A stretch of DNA of 64,000 nucleotides, from positions 1-64,000 of the forward strand of contig JAITGM010000041.1 of the NCBI GenBank assembly GCA_031280685.1, given 5' to 3'. Source of the DNA: Christensenellaceae bacterium. GTDB taxonomy: Bacteria > Bacillota > Clostridia > Christensenellales > UBA1750. A program made the translations under genes and the position numbers. Below are positions 9,601-16,930 of this stretch, in pieces. How positions within the stretch are numbered: the first letter of the stretch is position 1; each line of letters opens with the position of its first letter. The notes below the pieces were generated by a model, which saw only the letters and a list, made by a program, of their open reading frames with translations, had not been told where the DNA came from and did not search any database.

Positions 9601-12265
9601 CGGTGGTCAGGGTGTACACGACCGCACCCGGCGCGTACTCCACGCCTTCGACCACAACGCTGTGCGCGCTGCGGTTCCAGATTTCCAGCACCGCGCCTTC
9701 CAGCGTGGCGTCACCCTGGCGCAGAACACGCTCGTCCCGCTCGATGTCCCATTTTTCGATTTCCACGCCGCCGCGGATGACGTTGTTCTTGATGGTGGTG
9801 GCGCTGGTTTTCAGGCTGACGATGATGCCCTGATCGCGCACGGCAAAGGTCTGCCGGATAACGCCGGTGTTCAGGTAGCCTGTGGGCGGGGTCTTTTCGA
9901 TGATTTCGTACTCGCCATACGGAAGCAGGTCATTGGGAGTAGATGCCGCGCCATTTTCATCGGTGGTCAGGGTATGCACCACCGCGCCCGGCGCGTAGGT
10001 TTTGCCATTCACAACAACGCTGTTCGCGCTGCGGTTGTAAATCTCCAGCACGCTCCCGGCAAGGGTGGCGTCGCCCTGGGGAGCGGCCCTGCGATTGAGG
10101 TCAAAGTCCCATTTTTCAATGGCGACGCCCCCGCGGATCACCTGATCCGGCACAATGGGCGCGTTGTATGTCCTGATGGACTCCGCCGTGCCCTGCGAGG
10201 TGATCTGCCGCACAAAAAGCTCGTTGTTGATGAGGTACCCTGTAGGCGGTTTGGTTTCCTGGATGGTCACCGTGCCCAGGGGCAGGGTCGGGTCGCTGTT
10301 CCCGGCGTAGTAAAAAGCATCGCCGGATACGAGATAGTCCGGGTGCAGGAACGCTACGCCGTTTGTATCTGTGCGCAACACCCAAGTCCTGTCCGGGGTC
10401 ATGCCGGAAAGCTGGCCGGCAGAGTACAGCCCTTTGTAGTATTTGACTGTGAACTCGGCGCCCGCCAGCGTTGCGCCGCCCTGGGGAACGGCGGCGGAGG
10501 TTTCCGAATCCTGCTTGCGCAGAAGGATGCCCACCGGGTCGTTTTGCGGCAGGTTGCTCACCTGCACGGTCATGGTCTGCCCGGACACGATGGTAAAGGA
10601 TATCCGCGATGTGTTCAACGCGAACCCTTTGGGCGGCGACACCTCCACCAGATAGTAGCCAGAACCCGCGGGAAGGCCCTCCAGCCGTCCCCAGCCATTG
10701 GCGTCGGTGGTGATGGTGCCGACCTTGCTATTGCCGCCGTCGTAGACGTCGAACACGGCTCCCGCCAGGGAATAGCAGCTATTGCCGTTTGACATGGCGG
10801 GGTTACTGGAAACCTTTTGAATCTCAAGGTCACCTGTGGGGTTGTAGTTCCACCCCACAAAGCTCTGCGTTGAACCATCCGCCTCATTGTAAACAAAAAC
10901 CTCAAATCCATCGGGCGGCATGGGTTGTGAGCAGACCGACGAGTACACCGCCAGCAGGTGGTTGATGAGCGAGGAACTCAGCCCGTAAAACGCCTGCGAT
11001 GTACTGCCGCTGTAAGCGTAGGCCGCCACAGCGTGGCTGAGTCCGTATGCCTCAAGCGAGTCGGGGCTTTCAAACAGATTGTGCTTTACGGAATCATAGC
11101 CGGGGCCGCCATACAGGTAATACGCGCATTTGATCAGCGCATCGTCCACGCCCGGCTGAAGATAGCGGCTGACCGGGTATGTGCCGCTGGGCGCGCTCGG
11201 CACGGACGGCTGCAGGCAGAACGCCGTGTTGCCGTTTGCGGTAAAGTAATGGGTGTAGTACCCATAATATATCTGGTCTTCACCGCGGGTATGGGCCACC
11301 TGACCGCCGTTGTTCCGGGCAAGCCGGAGCGCGTTGGTATAGGCAACGACCGTCACATCGCCGCCCAGCGGCGAGGTGGACACATGCACCGTCCCGTCCG
11401 AAAAGCTGTACGCATCAGCGGGAAGTTCGATGCCGTTTTGCGATACGACCAGCCCGTCCGCCCCGGCAAGCGGTACGCTGATGCTGCCCGTGTTGGACGG
11501 CAGGCGCAGGTCGGTGGTGGTCGTTACAAACCGGCCGTTTTCAAATACACAGACCGTTGCCGTGATGAGGAGCTCCACGGCCTCGGACGCGGGGCAGTAC
11601 CATTCGATGGTGATCGCGTGGCCCATGTAGTCCTGCGGCAGCGTGACCAGCCCCGTCTGCGCGTCGTATGAAGCAAGCGCGGTGATGTCCTCGCTGTCGT
11701 TCAAAAGGACACGAAAGCGCGGCGCGGCGGTGCTGACCGGCAGGATGCCGGGGAACTTGTTGGCCGCGATGGTGATGCTCTCGCCGTTCGCCAGAGCGAT
11801 GGCGTAGTACGAATGGGTGGACGATACCGTGTAGGCGGCATATTCCACGATGACCTGTTCAGGTGAATCGGAAAAGTAGTGATAATCCACCCGAACCAAC
11901 GGTTTGTCCACCACCTTCACAAGTTCCGGCTGCACCGGGGTGATGGGCGTGGTGGGCGCGGGCGTGGGTTCCGCGGGTTCGCCCGTGTCCGGCTCCGGCG
12001 TGGTCTCATCCGGCTTGCTCTCTTCGGGCACCGGTGTAGGTGTACTCTCGGCAGGCGGCGGTTGACTCTCCACCGGCCCGCTGTCGTCTGGCACGGAACT
12101 GCTGTCGTCCGTGGGTTCAGAAGGTATTTCATTTGGAATTTCCTCTGTTTGCCCTATGACGCCCGCATCCGAAGAACCCTCCGCCAGCGCAACCACCGGC
12201 AAAAGGGACAGGCACATCATAAGAACAAGCATGATCCCAAGAATACGCTTGAATCGTTTTCTCAT
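6620..12265 (-). CDS. Giant surface adhesin (thioester-like domain, CnaB/SpaA repeats, VaFE repeats, VPQTS sorting signal) fused in frame to a class B sortase
   Basis: Signal peptide MRKRFKRILGIMLVLMMCLSLLPVVALA; repeated IEKWD..PPTGYLNTG domains; VaFE-type repeats; VPQTSDD+TM+KKKRK; C-terminal YGHNLLDGSMF...LSTCTNRGRDRF sortase motifs; continuous ORF. Confidence 0.9.
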   Translation of the reverse strand: MRKRFKRILGIMLVLMMCLSLLPVVALAEGSSDAGVIGQTEEIPNEIPSEPTDDSSSVPDDSGPVESQPPPAESTPTPVPEESKPDETTPEPDTGEPAEPTPAPTTPITPVQPELVKVVDKPLVRVDYHYFSDSPEQVIVEYAAYTVSSTHSYYAIALANGESITIAANKFPGILPVSTAAPRFRVLLNDSEDITALASYDAQTGLVTLPQDYMGHAITIEWYCPASEAVELLITATVCVFENGRFVTTTTDLRLPSNTGSISVPLAGADGLVVSQNGIELPADAYSFSDGTVHVSTSPLGGDVTVVAYTNALRLARNNGGQVAHTRGEDQIYYGYYTHYFTANGNTAFCLQPSVPSAPSGTYPVSRYLQPGVDDALIKCAYYLYGGPGYDSVKHNLFESPDSLEAYGLSHAVAAYAYSGSTSQAFYGLSSSLINHLLAVYSSVCSQPMPPDGFEVFVYNEADGSTQSFVGWNYNPTGDLEIQKVSSNPAMSNGNSCYSLAGAVFDVYDGGNSKVGTITTDANGWGRLEGLPAGSGYYLVEVSPPKGFALNTSRISFTIVSGQTMTVQVSNLPQNDPVGILLRKQDSETSAAVPQGGATLAGAEFTVKYYKGLYSAGQLSGMTPDRTWVLRTDTNGVAFLHPDYLVSGDAFYYAGNSDPTLPLGTVTIQETKPPTGYLINNELFVRQITSQGTAESIRTYNAPIVPDQVIRGGVAIEKWDFDLNRRAAPQGDATLAGSVLEIYNRSANSVVVNGKTYAPGAVVHTLTTDENGAASTPNDLLPYGEYEIIEKTPPTGYLNTGVIRQTFAVRDQGIIVSLKTSATTIKNNVIRGGVEIEKWDIERDERVLRQGDATLEGAVLEIWNRSAHSVVVEGVEYAPGAVVYTLTTDADGWAGTESGLLPYGSYEIIEKTPPTGYLNTGIIRQSFQIREEGVIVNLKASESVIKNNIIRGGVLVEKWDNEIDAHRPQGGATLEGAIFEIVNRSADSVLVQDVLYDVGEVVYTFETDSTGTAQTPSELLPYGTYEVREISPPTGYLATGVLNRTFVIREHGVTVVLNTSDTAIKNNPIRGDLKGVKISDGDAKRLANVPFLITSATTGESHVIVTDINGEFNTASSWNPHSQNTNRGETDRDGIWFGQLETLNDDLGALLYDTYIIEELPCEANKDYELLIFEVSIYRHNTVVDLGTLTNDYIVVPEIFTTARDQDTGTGNAYVSEKTTIIDTVYYSGLKAGQEYTVRGVLMNKETGEPLLVDGEQVTAEATFRALSDTGSVSMPFTFDSSAMKGKAVVVFETLYFEDEEVATHADIEDEGQTVTFMDPKIGTSAADPDGEKVLGIRTEVTLVDTVSYENLIPGKEYTLKGVLMDKGTGAPLLVDGAQVVAETTFTPDEANGTVEVVFTFNSTALKGKTVVVFETLEAGGIEIATHADIEDEGQTVTFTEPKIGTSAKAEDGGKTIPIAASVTVVDVVSYENLVPGEKYVIKGVLMDKQSGQPLMKDGKAITAETTFTPTAASGTVEVRFTFDTRAIAGRTLVVFETLECDGQVIAEHKDINDEAQAVSVKEYVPEPPEPAPTPEPGKPVPQTSDDYSIVLWLALAAIALPGLLVSAVLLCKKKRKALVVLIFCGALLAASAYMAFGEWKQYSEGAGVYTDLAQYVTPPSEPTPDAEEPTSAPDETTGEEAGSPASSLSLPSVDYAALRDINPDIVGWLILEDTNINFPIAQGSDNSRYLNHLYDGARGKAGTPFLDYESSPDFTDGNSIVYGHNLLDGSMFSCLTEYAEQAYYDAHPAMLLLTPDGAYRMEIFATFVASPDEAGADTSPWRQAWDTEEDFSAWLSQAQDRSVIQAGVELSPEDTVLTLSTCTNRGRDRFLVMGRLVPAT
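7580..8660 (-). repeat. Three VaFE-type protein repeats (about 360 bp each) in the adhesin
   Basis: three copies of IGTSAxD..VSYENLxPGxxYxxKGVLMDKxTGxPL..ATHADIEDEGQTVTF. Confidence 0.85.
9051..10130 (-). repeat. Three CnaB/SpaA-like repeats with about 360-bp period in the adhesin
   Basis: GGVxIEKWD...QGDATLxGAVLEIxNRSAxSV...LLPYGxYEIIEKTPPTGYLNTG; the CGCCGCGGATGA-like junction recurs near 9407, 9767 and 10127. Confidence 0.85.
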
Positions 12266-12293
12266 GTGGGTCCTCCTAATTGTTTTTGGAATA

Positions 12294-12327
12294 GAAAAAA
12301 CCCCGCATATCGCTTTGATATACGGGG
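12294..12327 (-). terminator. Intrinsic terminator-like hairpin 30 nt upstream of adhesin-sortase start
   Basis: CCCCGTATATCA..GATATGCGGGG followed by TTTTTT on minus strand. Confidence 0.8.
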
Positions 12328-12367
12328 CTGTGGGTATGGCGCGCAATGGCATTTTTTTAGATGTAGC

Positions 12368-12931
12368 TTACTCCACGCGGTAGCTGAAGTCCTCGTCGTT
12401 CAGCAGATGGCCGGTGCCATGCGCAGGCACATTGCCTGTGATATCCGCGCCGCAGGTATTGCAAATCGTCCGTGTCTGCGGCGGCTCGGCTGGCTGGGGC
12501 GGCGGCTCCGGCGTGGGCGTAGGTGTGGGCTCTGGCGTAGGAGTAGGCGTGGGCTCCGGCGTTGGCGCCTGTGCGGGCGGCGGTGTGGCGGGAGCGGGAG
12601 TGCTTTCGGGCGCGGACGCGGGCGGCGCCGCTTGTGATGGAGCCGGTGTGGGTGTTGCCGGCGCGGGCGTGGGCGATGAACGACTGTCCTCTTCCTGCTG
12701 CGAATCGTCCGCTGGCACTGGCGTGGAAGATGGCGTGGGTTCCGGCGTGGACCCCGCACTTTCGGACGGTCCCGTCGTGGATGCTGCGCTCTGTTCGGGC
12801 AACGATTCCGTAGAAGATGCATCCGCCGACACCCCTGTGCCGCAGGATTTCATCAAAAGCGCAATCAATATGACGATGGCGACCAATACCGCAATGCCCA
12901 CCACCAGTGCCGTCTTCTTTCTTTTTTCCAT
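12368..12931 (-). CDS. Membrane-anchored Pro/Thr-rich stalk protein with C-terminal CxxC...H...H motif
   Basis: N-terminal TM, long PTPEPTPTPTPEP region, tail ICNTCGADITGNVPAHGTGHLL. Confidence 0.7.
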   Translation of the reverse strand: MEKRKKTALVVGIAVLVAIVILIALLMKSCGTGVSADASSTESLPEQSAASTTGPSESAGSTPEPTPSSTPVPADDSQQEEDSRSSPTPAPATPTPAPSQAAPPASAPESTPAPATPPPAQAPTPEPTPTPTPEPTPTPTPEPPPQPAEPPQTRTICNTCGADITGNVPAHGTGHLLNDEDFSYRVE

Positions 12932-12988
12932 GCTGCCACCTCCCGCCAACCGGCTCAATGGTTTAGTTGTGGCATTGTAGCTTGCGTG

Positions 12989-14083
12989 TCACTCGTTGTC
13001 AAATGTTTCTTTGTCCGCTTCGCCATCATCATCAGTATAGTACGCATCGTCCTCATCCGCAAAGAGGAACTCCGCATCCGTATCATCGCCAACCTCGCCG
13101 AAATCCTCGTCCTCATATTCCGTATCGTCCTGCATGGCCGCCTGCTTGCGGGGTTTGAGGATTTTGAAGTAATAGCCCGCGCCGCCCACGGCAATCACAG
13201 CCAGGATGATGAAAATGAGCGCGCCGGTGTTGCCGCCAGAGGTTTCCTCCGGCTCCGGGTCGGGCGTGGGTTCGGGTTCAGGATCAGGCGTGGGCTCCAG
13301 ATCGGGCGCAGGGTCAGGAATCGCGCCCGCACCGCCCGTGGTGCTGCCGTCCGTTTCGGCCAGCGCAGCGAGGTCAGCCTCGGTGACAGCATTGAGAAAA
13401 TACACGTTATTGCCATCCGTCCGCGCCATGTCGATCACCAGGTAGAACACGTTACCCGCGGGGGTTTCAATGGTGTAGAACAGTTTTCCGTCCTCATCGG
13501 TGGCGATTTCAGTCACGGTACCTGTGCCGCCCGGCGTGGTGACGTTGTCGCCTGTGCCGATGGCGCCGTCCGTACCGGTCCCGCCGTCGCCGGGGGCGTC
13601 CGTATCATCGCCATCAGAACTGGAAGGAGCCGGGGTGGATGTGTCGGGCGTGGATGTCGGTGTGGGTGTGGTAGTGGGCTGCGAAGTGGGCGCAGGGGTG
13701 CTGGTGGTGGTCGGCGCGGAAGAAGTGGGCGCAGGCGTCGGCGCCTGGTAATAGGGGTTGCTCACAAAAACGGATTGAGAGCGGTTGCCCGACGTATCCG
13801 TCGCGTAGACCTCCACCTGCGCGCCGGTGCCTGCATAGTCTTTCAGGTAGATGCTTGCCGTACCGTTCGCCAGCGTGGAAAAGCGGGTCCCGTTAATGTA
13901 TACCGCCGCAACGCCAACATCGTCCTTTGCCGTTATGTTCAGCATTTCCCCCGAAACCACCGCCGTGACGGTGGGCGGCGTGGTATCCTCATTGGACTGC
14001 GCGTGTGCGGTCACCGGGAAAAGAAATGCGCCCATGCAGAGCAGGAGCGCAAGCATGGGCAGAAAAACCTTTGTTTTACTCAT
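12989..14083 (-). CDS. DUF4366/CD1107-type ICE surface protein
   Basis: signal peptide, Pro/Thr-rich linkers, C-terminal TM GNTGALIFIILAVIAVGGAGYYF plus acidic tail; position in transfer operon. Confidence 0.75.
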   Translation of the reverse strand: MSKTKVFLPMLALLLCMGAFLFPVTAHAQSNEDTTPPTVTAVVSGEMLNITAKDDVGVAAVYINGTRFSTLANGTASIYLKDYAGTGAQVEVYATDTSGNRSQSVFVSNPYYQAPTPAPTSSAPTTTSTPAPTSQPTTTPTPTSTPDTSTPAPSSSDGDDTDAPGDGGTGTDGAIGTGDNVTTPGGTGTVTEIATDEDGKLFYTIETPAGNVFYLVIDMARTDGNNVYFLNAVTEADLAALAETDGSTTGGAGAIPDPAPDLEPTPDPEPEPTPDPEPEETSGGNTGALIFIILAVIAVGGAGYYFKILKPRKQAAMQDDTEYEDEDFGEVGDDTDAEFLFADEDDAYYTDDDGEADKETFDNE

Positions 14084-14375
14084 CGTCGGATTCCTCCATA
14101 TCATTGTGTGGGGACACAGGCCCCGAATAGCGGGCGGGCTGCGGCGCGGCGGGAACCGCCTCGGGAGTGCCACCCTCCGCACGCGCCCTGTACGCGGCAA
14201 TAAACTCGGCGAAATCTGCGGGCGCAACATCCGCCGAGCGGAACACCTTGATAACCTCCGCGTTCTCAAGTTCCGTCTTCTGCCGCTCAAGTTCCGGCAA
14301 AAGCGCCTGAAGCTCTTCGATCTTCGACTTCGTCCGCTCGATATCGCGGATGATTTTCTGTAATTTAGGACTCAC
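14076..14375 (-). CDS. DUF4315 family protein (GTG start)
   Basis: SPKLQKIIRDIERTKSKIEELQALLPELERQKTELEN; GGAGGAG before GTG at 14375. Confidence 0.8.
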   Translation of the reverse strand: MSPKLQKIIRDIERTKSKIEELQALLPELERQKTELENAEVIKVFRSADVAPADFAEFIAAYRARAEGGTPEAVPAAPQPARYSGPVSPHNDMEESDDE

Positions 14376-14398
14376 AATATCTCCTCCATTCCTGATCA

Positions 14399-16891
14399 TT
14401 AGTTGACCGGCAGACGGCCGAACGCATAAAAATGCTCCGTCCAGTAGCGCGTGTCGATGCTGGCATACTGCACGGGTTTGCCCGCGTGGATCATCTGCCC
14501 GTTGCCGATGTAGATGCCGACATGCGTGACCGGCCGGCCGGCGTTATATGTCCCGGTGAAGAATATGAGGTCTCCGGGCTGGGCGTTTTCGCGGGATACG
14601 GGGGTGCATGCGTTGTAAAGCCCCTGCGCGTTGGTGGAAATCTGGTATACGCCCGACTTCGACAGGCTCCAGCAGACGAACCCGCTGCAATCGAAGGTGT
14701 CCGGGCCTTTGGCTCCAAAGACATAGGGCTTCCCAAGATGCTTCATCGCCTCTTCCATTAAAGCCGCGTAACTGCCGTCGCCCATCGGCTCTCCGGGGTA
14801 ATCGGGGATATCCACTCCGCCAGGCGATCCGGGCGGGATATAGCTGCTGCCGTCGTCGTTGGTGATGGCGAAGTACAGGGGATTCAGGTATTGCCCGTTT
14901 TTCAGCACCTCAAAATGCAGGTGCGGGCCGGTGGAATCACCCGTGCTTCCCACTTTGGCAATGACATCACCCATTGTGACCGTATCCCCCTGCGATACGA
15001 GAAGCTGGGAACAGTGGGCGTACTTCGTAACAAGGCCATCCTCACCCTCCAGCACAACGACCAGGCCGTAGCCGCCGTTATTTCCGGCAGATGTGACTGT
15101 GCCGTCATGCCCGGCGAGGATTTCCGTTCCCTCGGCCACGGCGACGTCCACAGCCTTGTGGTAGTTCTTTTCGCCCGTGATTGGGTGGATGCGCCAGCCG
15201 TACCCGTCCGACACATACGGGAGCCAGTTGAAAGCAAAGGGGCTGCCGGAATACTGCCGGTTGCCTTTCACGCGCATGAGCAGTTCATAGTGCTGTGTCT
15301 GCTCGGTGTCCATGCGCGGGCCCACCACATCGGTGAAGGAGCGCGCACTCAGCGTGACATCCATAATCCGCCACTCGTAGGGCTCCAGGTCGCCGTCCTC
15401 GTTCTCATCGTTGGGGTCGTTGTAGCGGGTTTCGATTTCCTCGGTGAAGGTCAGGCTGTATTGCTCATCAAAGATGCTGCGCAATTCAGCCTGCACACCG
15501 GCGAAGGTAAATTCCTGGTACCGGGCGGTCAGGTACGCCATGAGCTCATACGCCCCATGCCCGATATCGTCCACCGAGTAGCGGTACTCATCGTAACCGG
15601 GGAACTCGCTCTCGGCGTTCGCTATGCGGATTTGCAGGTCGGTCTCCCACTCGGTGTACGCAAGTTCGGCGTTGTCGATATCCGCATCCTCCGCAAGATA
15701 GCTGGTCGCGGCCACCGCGCCCATTGTGCTGGTAGCCATGTTGGAGCAGGATGACAGCGACGTCATAATGATGATGAGCAGCAGGGCCAGCAGCCCGATG
15801 ACAAGAAAAACCATAGGGTGCCGCTTGACAAACCCCACCACACTGGTGAGAATCTTCTCGGTGGTGACCGCCGCTGTTTTCGCACGCTGCCCGGTCTTGC
15901 GCGCTTCACGCGCCAGGCGAGCGTACTCACGCTTGATCTTGCGTTTCTGCGCCATGCGCGAGAGGATATTGCTTTTCAGCTTGGGGTTATCCGCAACCGC
16001 CTGCTTGAAATCCGCCTTCACGCGAAGCCGTGAGGTTTTTCTCTCCAGCCTCGTCACGCGGCGGTATGGCGCGGTCTTGTGGCGGCGGTACGCTGTGCGC
16101 AGGCCACCCTCTGCCATAAGCTCTCCTTTGTGCGCGGCCTCGGTACCCACATTTTCATGCTCCACCTCGTGCATCTTTTTGTGTCCATAGCCAATGGCGG
16201 CGTTCTTCGCCGCGTTGACCGGGCGAACCACGGGTGAACCTTTCAGGTGCGCACGCTTGGACTTAACCTCCTCCTCAAAAACAAGGCGTTTTTTTACCTT
16301 GCCCTTGTGTTCGTCAAAGGTCTTTTCCACATGGGGCCGGTGGGTCTTGGGCAGGTTATCCCGTGCCCGCTCCAGCTTGGCGTCGGCCTTGTCAGCCCTG
16401 CGCCGCGCCGCCTTCGCCTTATCCGAAACAACAGCATCGCGGTCCCGCCCCGGCGGGGTTTCCTCCTGCGTGAACTGCAAGCGGGGCTGCCGCTGGCGGG
16501 ATGCATCCTCTGTGGGCGCGCCGCCATCCTGTTCTTTCGGGCCTTCTATTCGCCCTGTACGCAGGGGATTCTTGCGCGTTTCACCGTCAGACTGGCGCAG
16601 GCCCCTGTCCTGGTTGAAGCGCAGGGAGTCCGCGCCGCGCTCCGAAGTGGCCGAGCCCCGTTCCCCGGAACGGCGAAGCGGCGGGGAATCCCCGCCGCCG
16701 CTTGTATACTGTTCACCATGCAGAGCCTCTTCGGGCGGCGGTTCGTTCTGGCGGCCCGTATCCCGCTGGCGCGAGAGCGTGTGCCGCACAGAGGATGTGT
16801 CCACATCCTCACGGCTGGGCGCGTCCCGTTTGTGCGGGGATGCATCATGTGTCCTGCCATCCTTTGCGCGCGGGTCCATGTCCCTGGGCAT
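14399..16891 (-). CDS. CD1108-type conjugation cell-wall hydrolase (M23 + NlpC/P60)
   Basis: TM; NYHKAVDVAVAEGTEILAGHDG..TGPHLHFEVL (M23); FDCSGFVCWSLSKSG..HVGIYIGNGQMIHA (NlpC/P60). Confidence 0.9.
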   Translation of the reverse strand: MPRDMDPRAKDGRTHDASPHKRDAPSREDVDTSSVRHTLSRQRDTGRQNEPPPEEALHGEQYTSGGGDSPPLRRSGERGSATSERGADSLRFNQDRGLRQSDGETRKNPLRTGRIEGPKEQDGGAPTEDASRQRQPRLQFTQEETPPGRDRDAVVSDKAKAARRRADKADAKLERARDNLPKTHRPHVEKTFDEHKGKVKKRLVFEEEVKSKRAHLKGSPVVRPVNAAKNAAIGYGHKKMHEVEHENVGTEAAHKGELMAEGGLRTAYRRHKTAPYRRVTRLERKTSRLRVKADFKQAVADNPKLKSNILSRMAQKRKIKREYARLAREARKTGQRAKTAAVTTEKILTSVVGFVKRHPMVFLVIGLLALLLIIIMTSLSSCSNMATSTMGAVAATSYLAEDADIDNAELAYTEWETDLQIRIANAESEFPGYDEYRYSVDDIGHGAYELMAYLTARYQEFTFAGVQAELRSIFDEQYSLTFTEEIETRYNDPNDENEDGDLEPYEWRIMDVTLSARSFTDVVGPRMDTEQTQHYELLMRVKGNRQYSGSPFAFNWLPYVSDGYGWRIHPITGEKNYHKAVDVAVAEGTEILAGHDGTVTSAGNNGGYGLVVVLEGEDGLVTKYAHCSQLLVSQGDTVTMGDVIAKVGSTGDSTGPHLHFEVLKNGQYLNPLYFAITNDDGSSYIPPGSPGGVDIPDYPGEPMGDGSYAALMEEAMKHLGKPYVFGAKGPDTFDCSGFVCWSLSKSGVYQISTNAQGLYNACTPVSRENAQPGDLIFFTGTYNAGRPVTHVGIYIGNGQMIHAGKPVQYASIDTRYWTEHFYAFGRLPVN

Positions 16892-16930
16892 CTGGCTTCA
16901 CCTCCGTCCTCATAATGAATACTGCCGTCG

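Noticed and set aside
7580-10130. Regular ~360-bp repeats considered as CRISPR or satellite DNA
   Set aside because: Units are in-frame protein domains (VaFE and CnaB); no short repeat/spacer architecture.
8960-10792. 610 aa plus-strand ORF antisense to the adhesin
   Set aside because: Shadow ORF of high-GC repetitive coding DNA; sequence is low-complexity His/Arg/Gly-rich and lacks a recognisable domain.
12480-12640. Low-complexity GGCGTGGGC-type repeats
   Set aside because: Explained by the Pro/Thr-rich stalk coding sequence.
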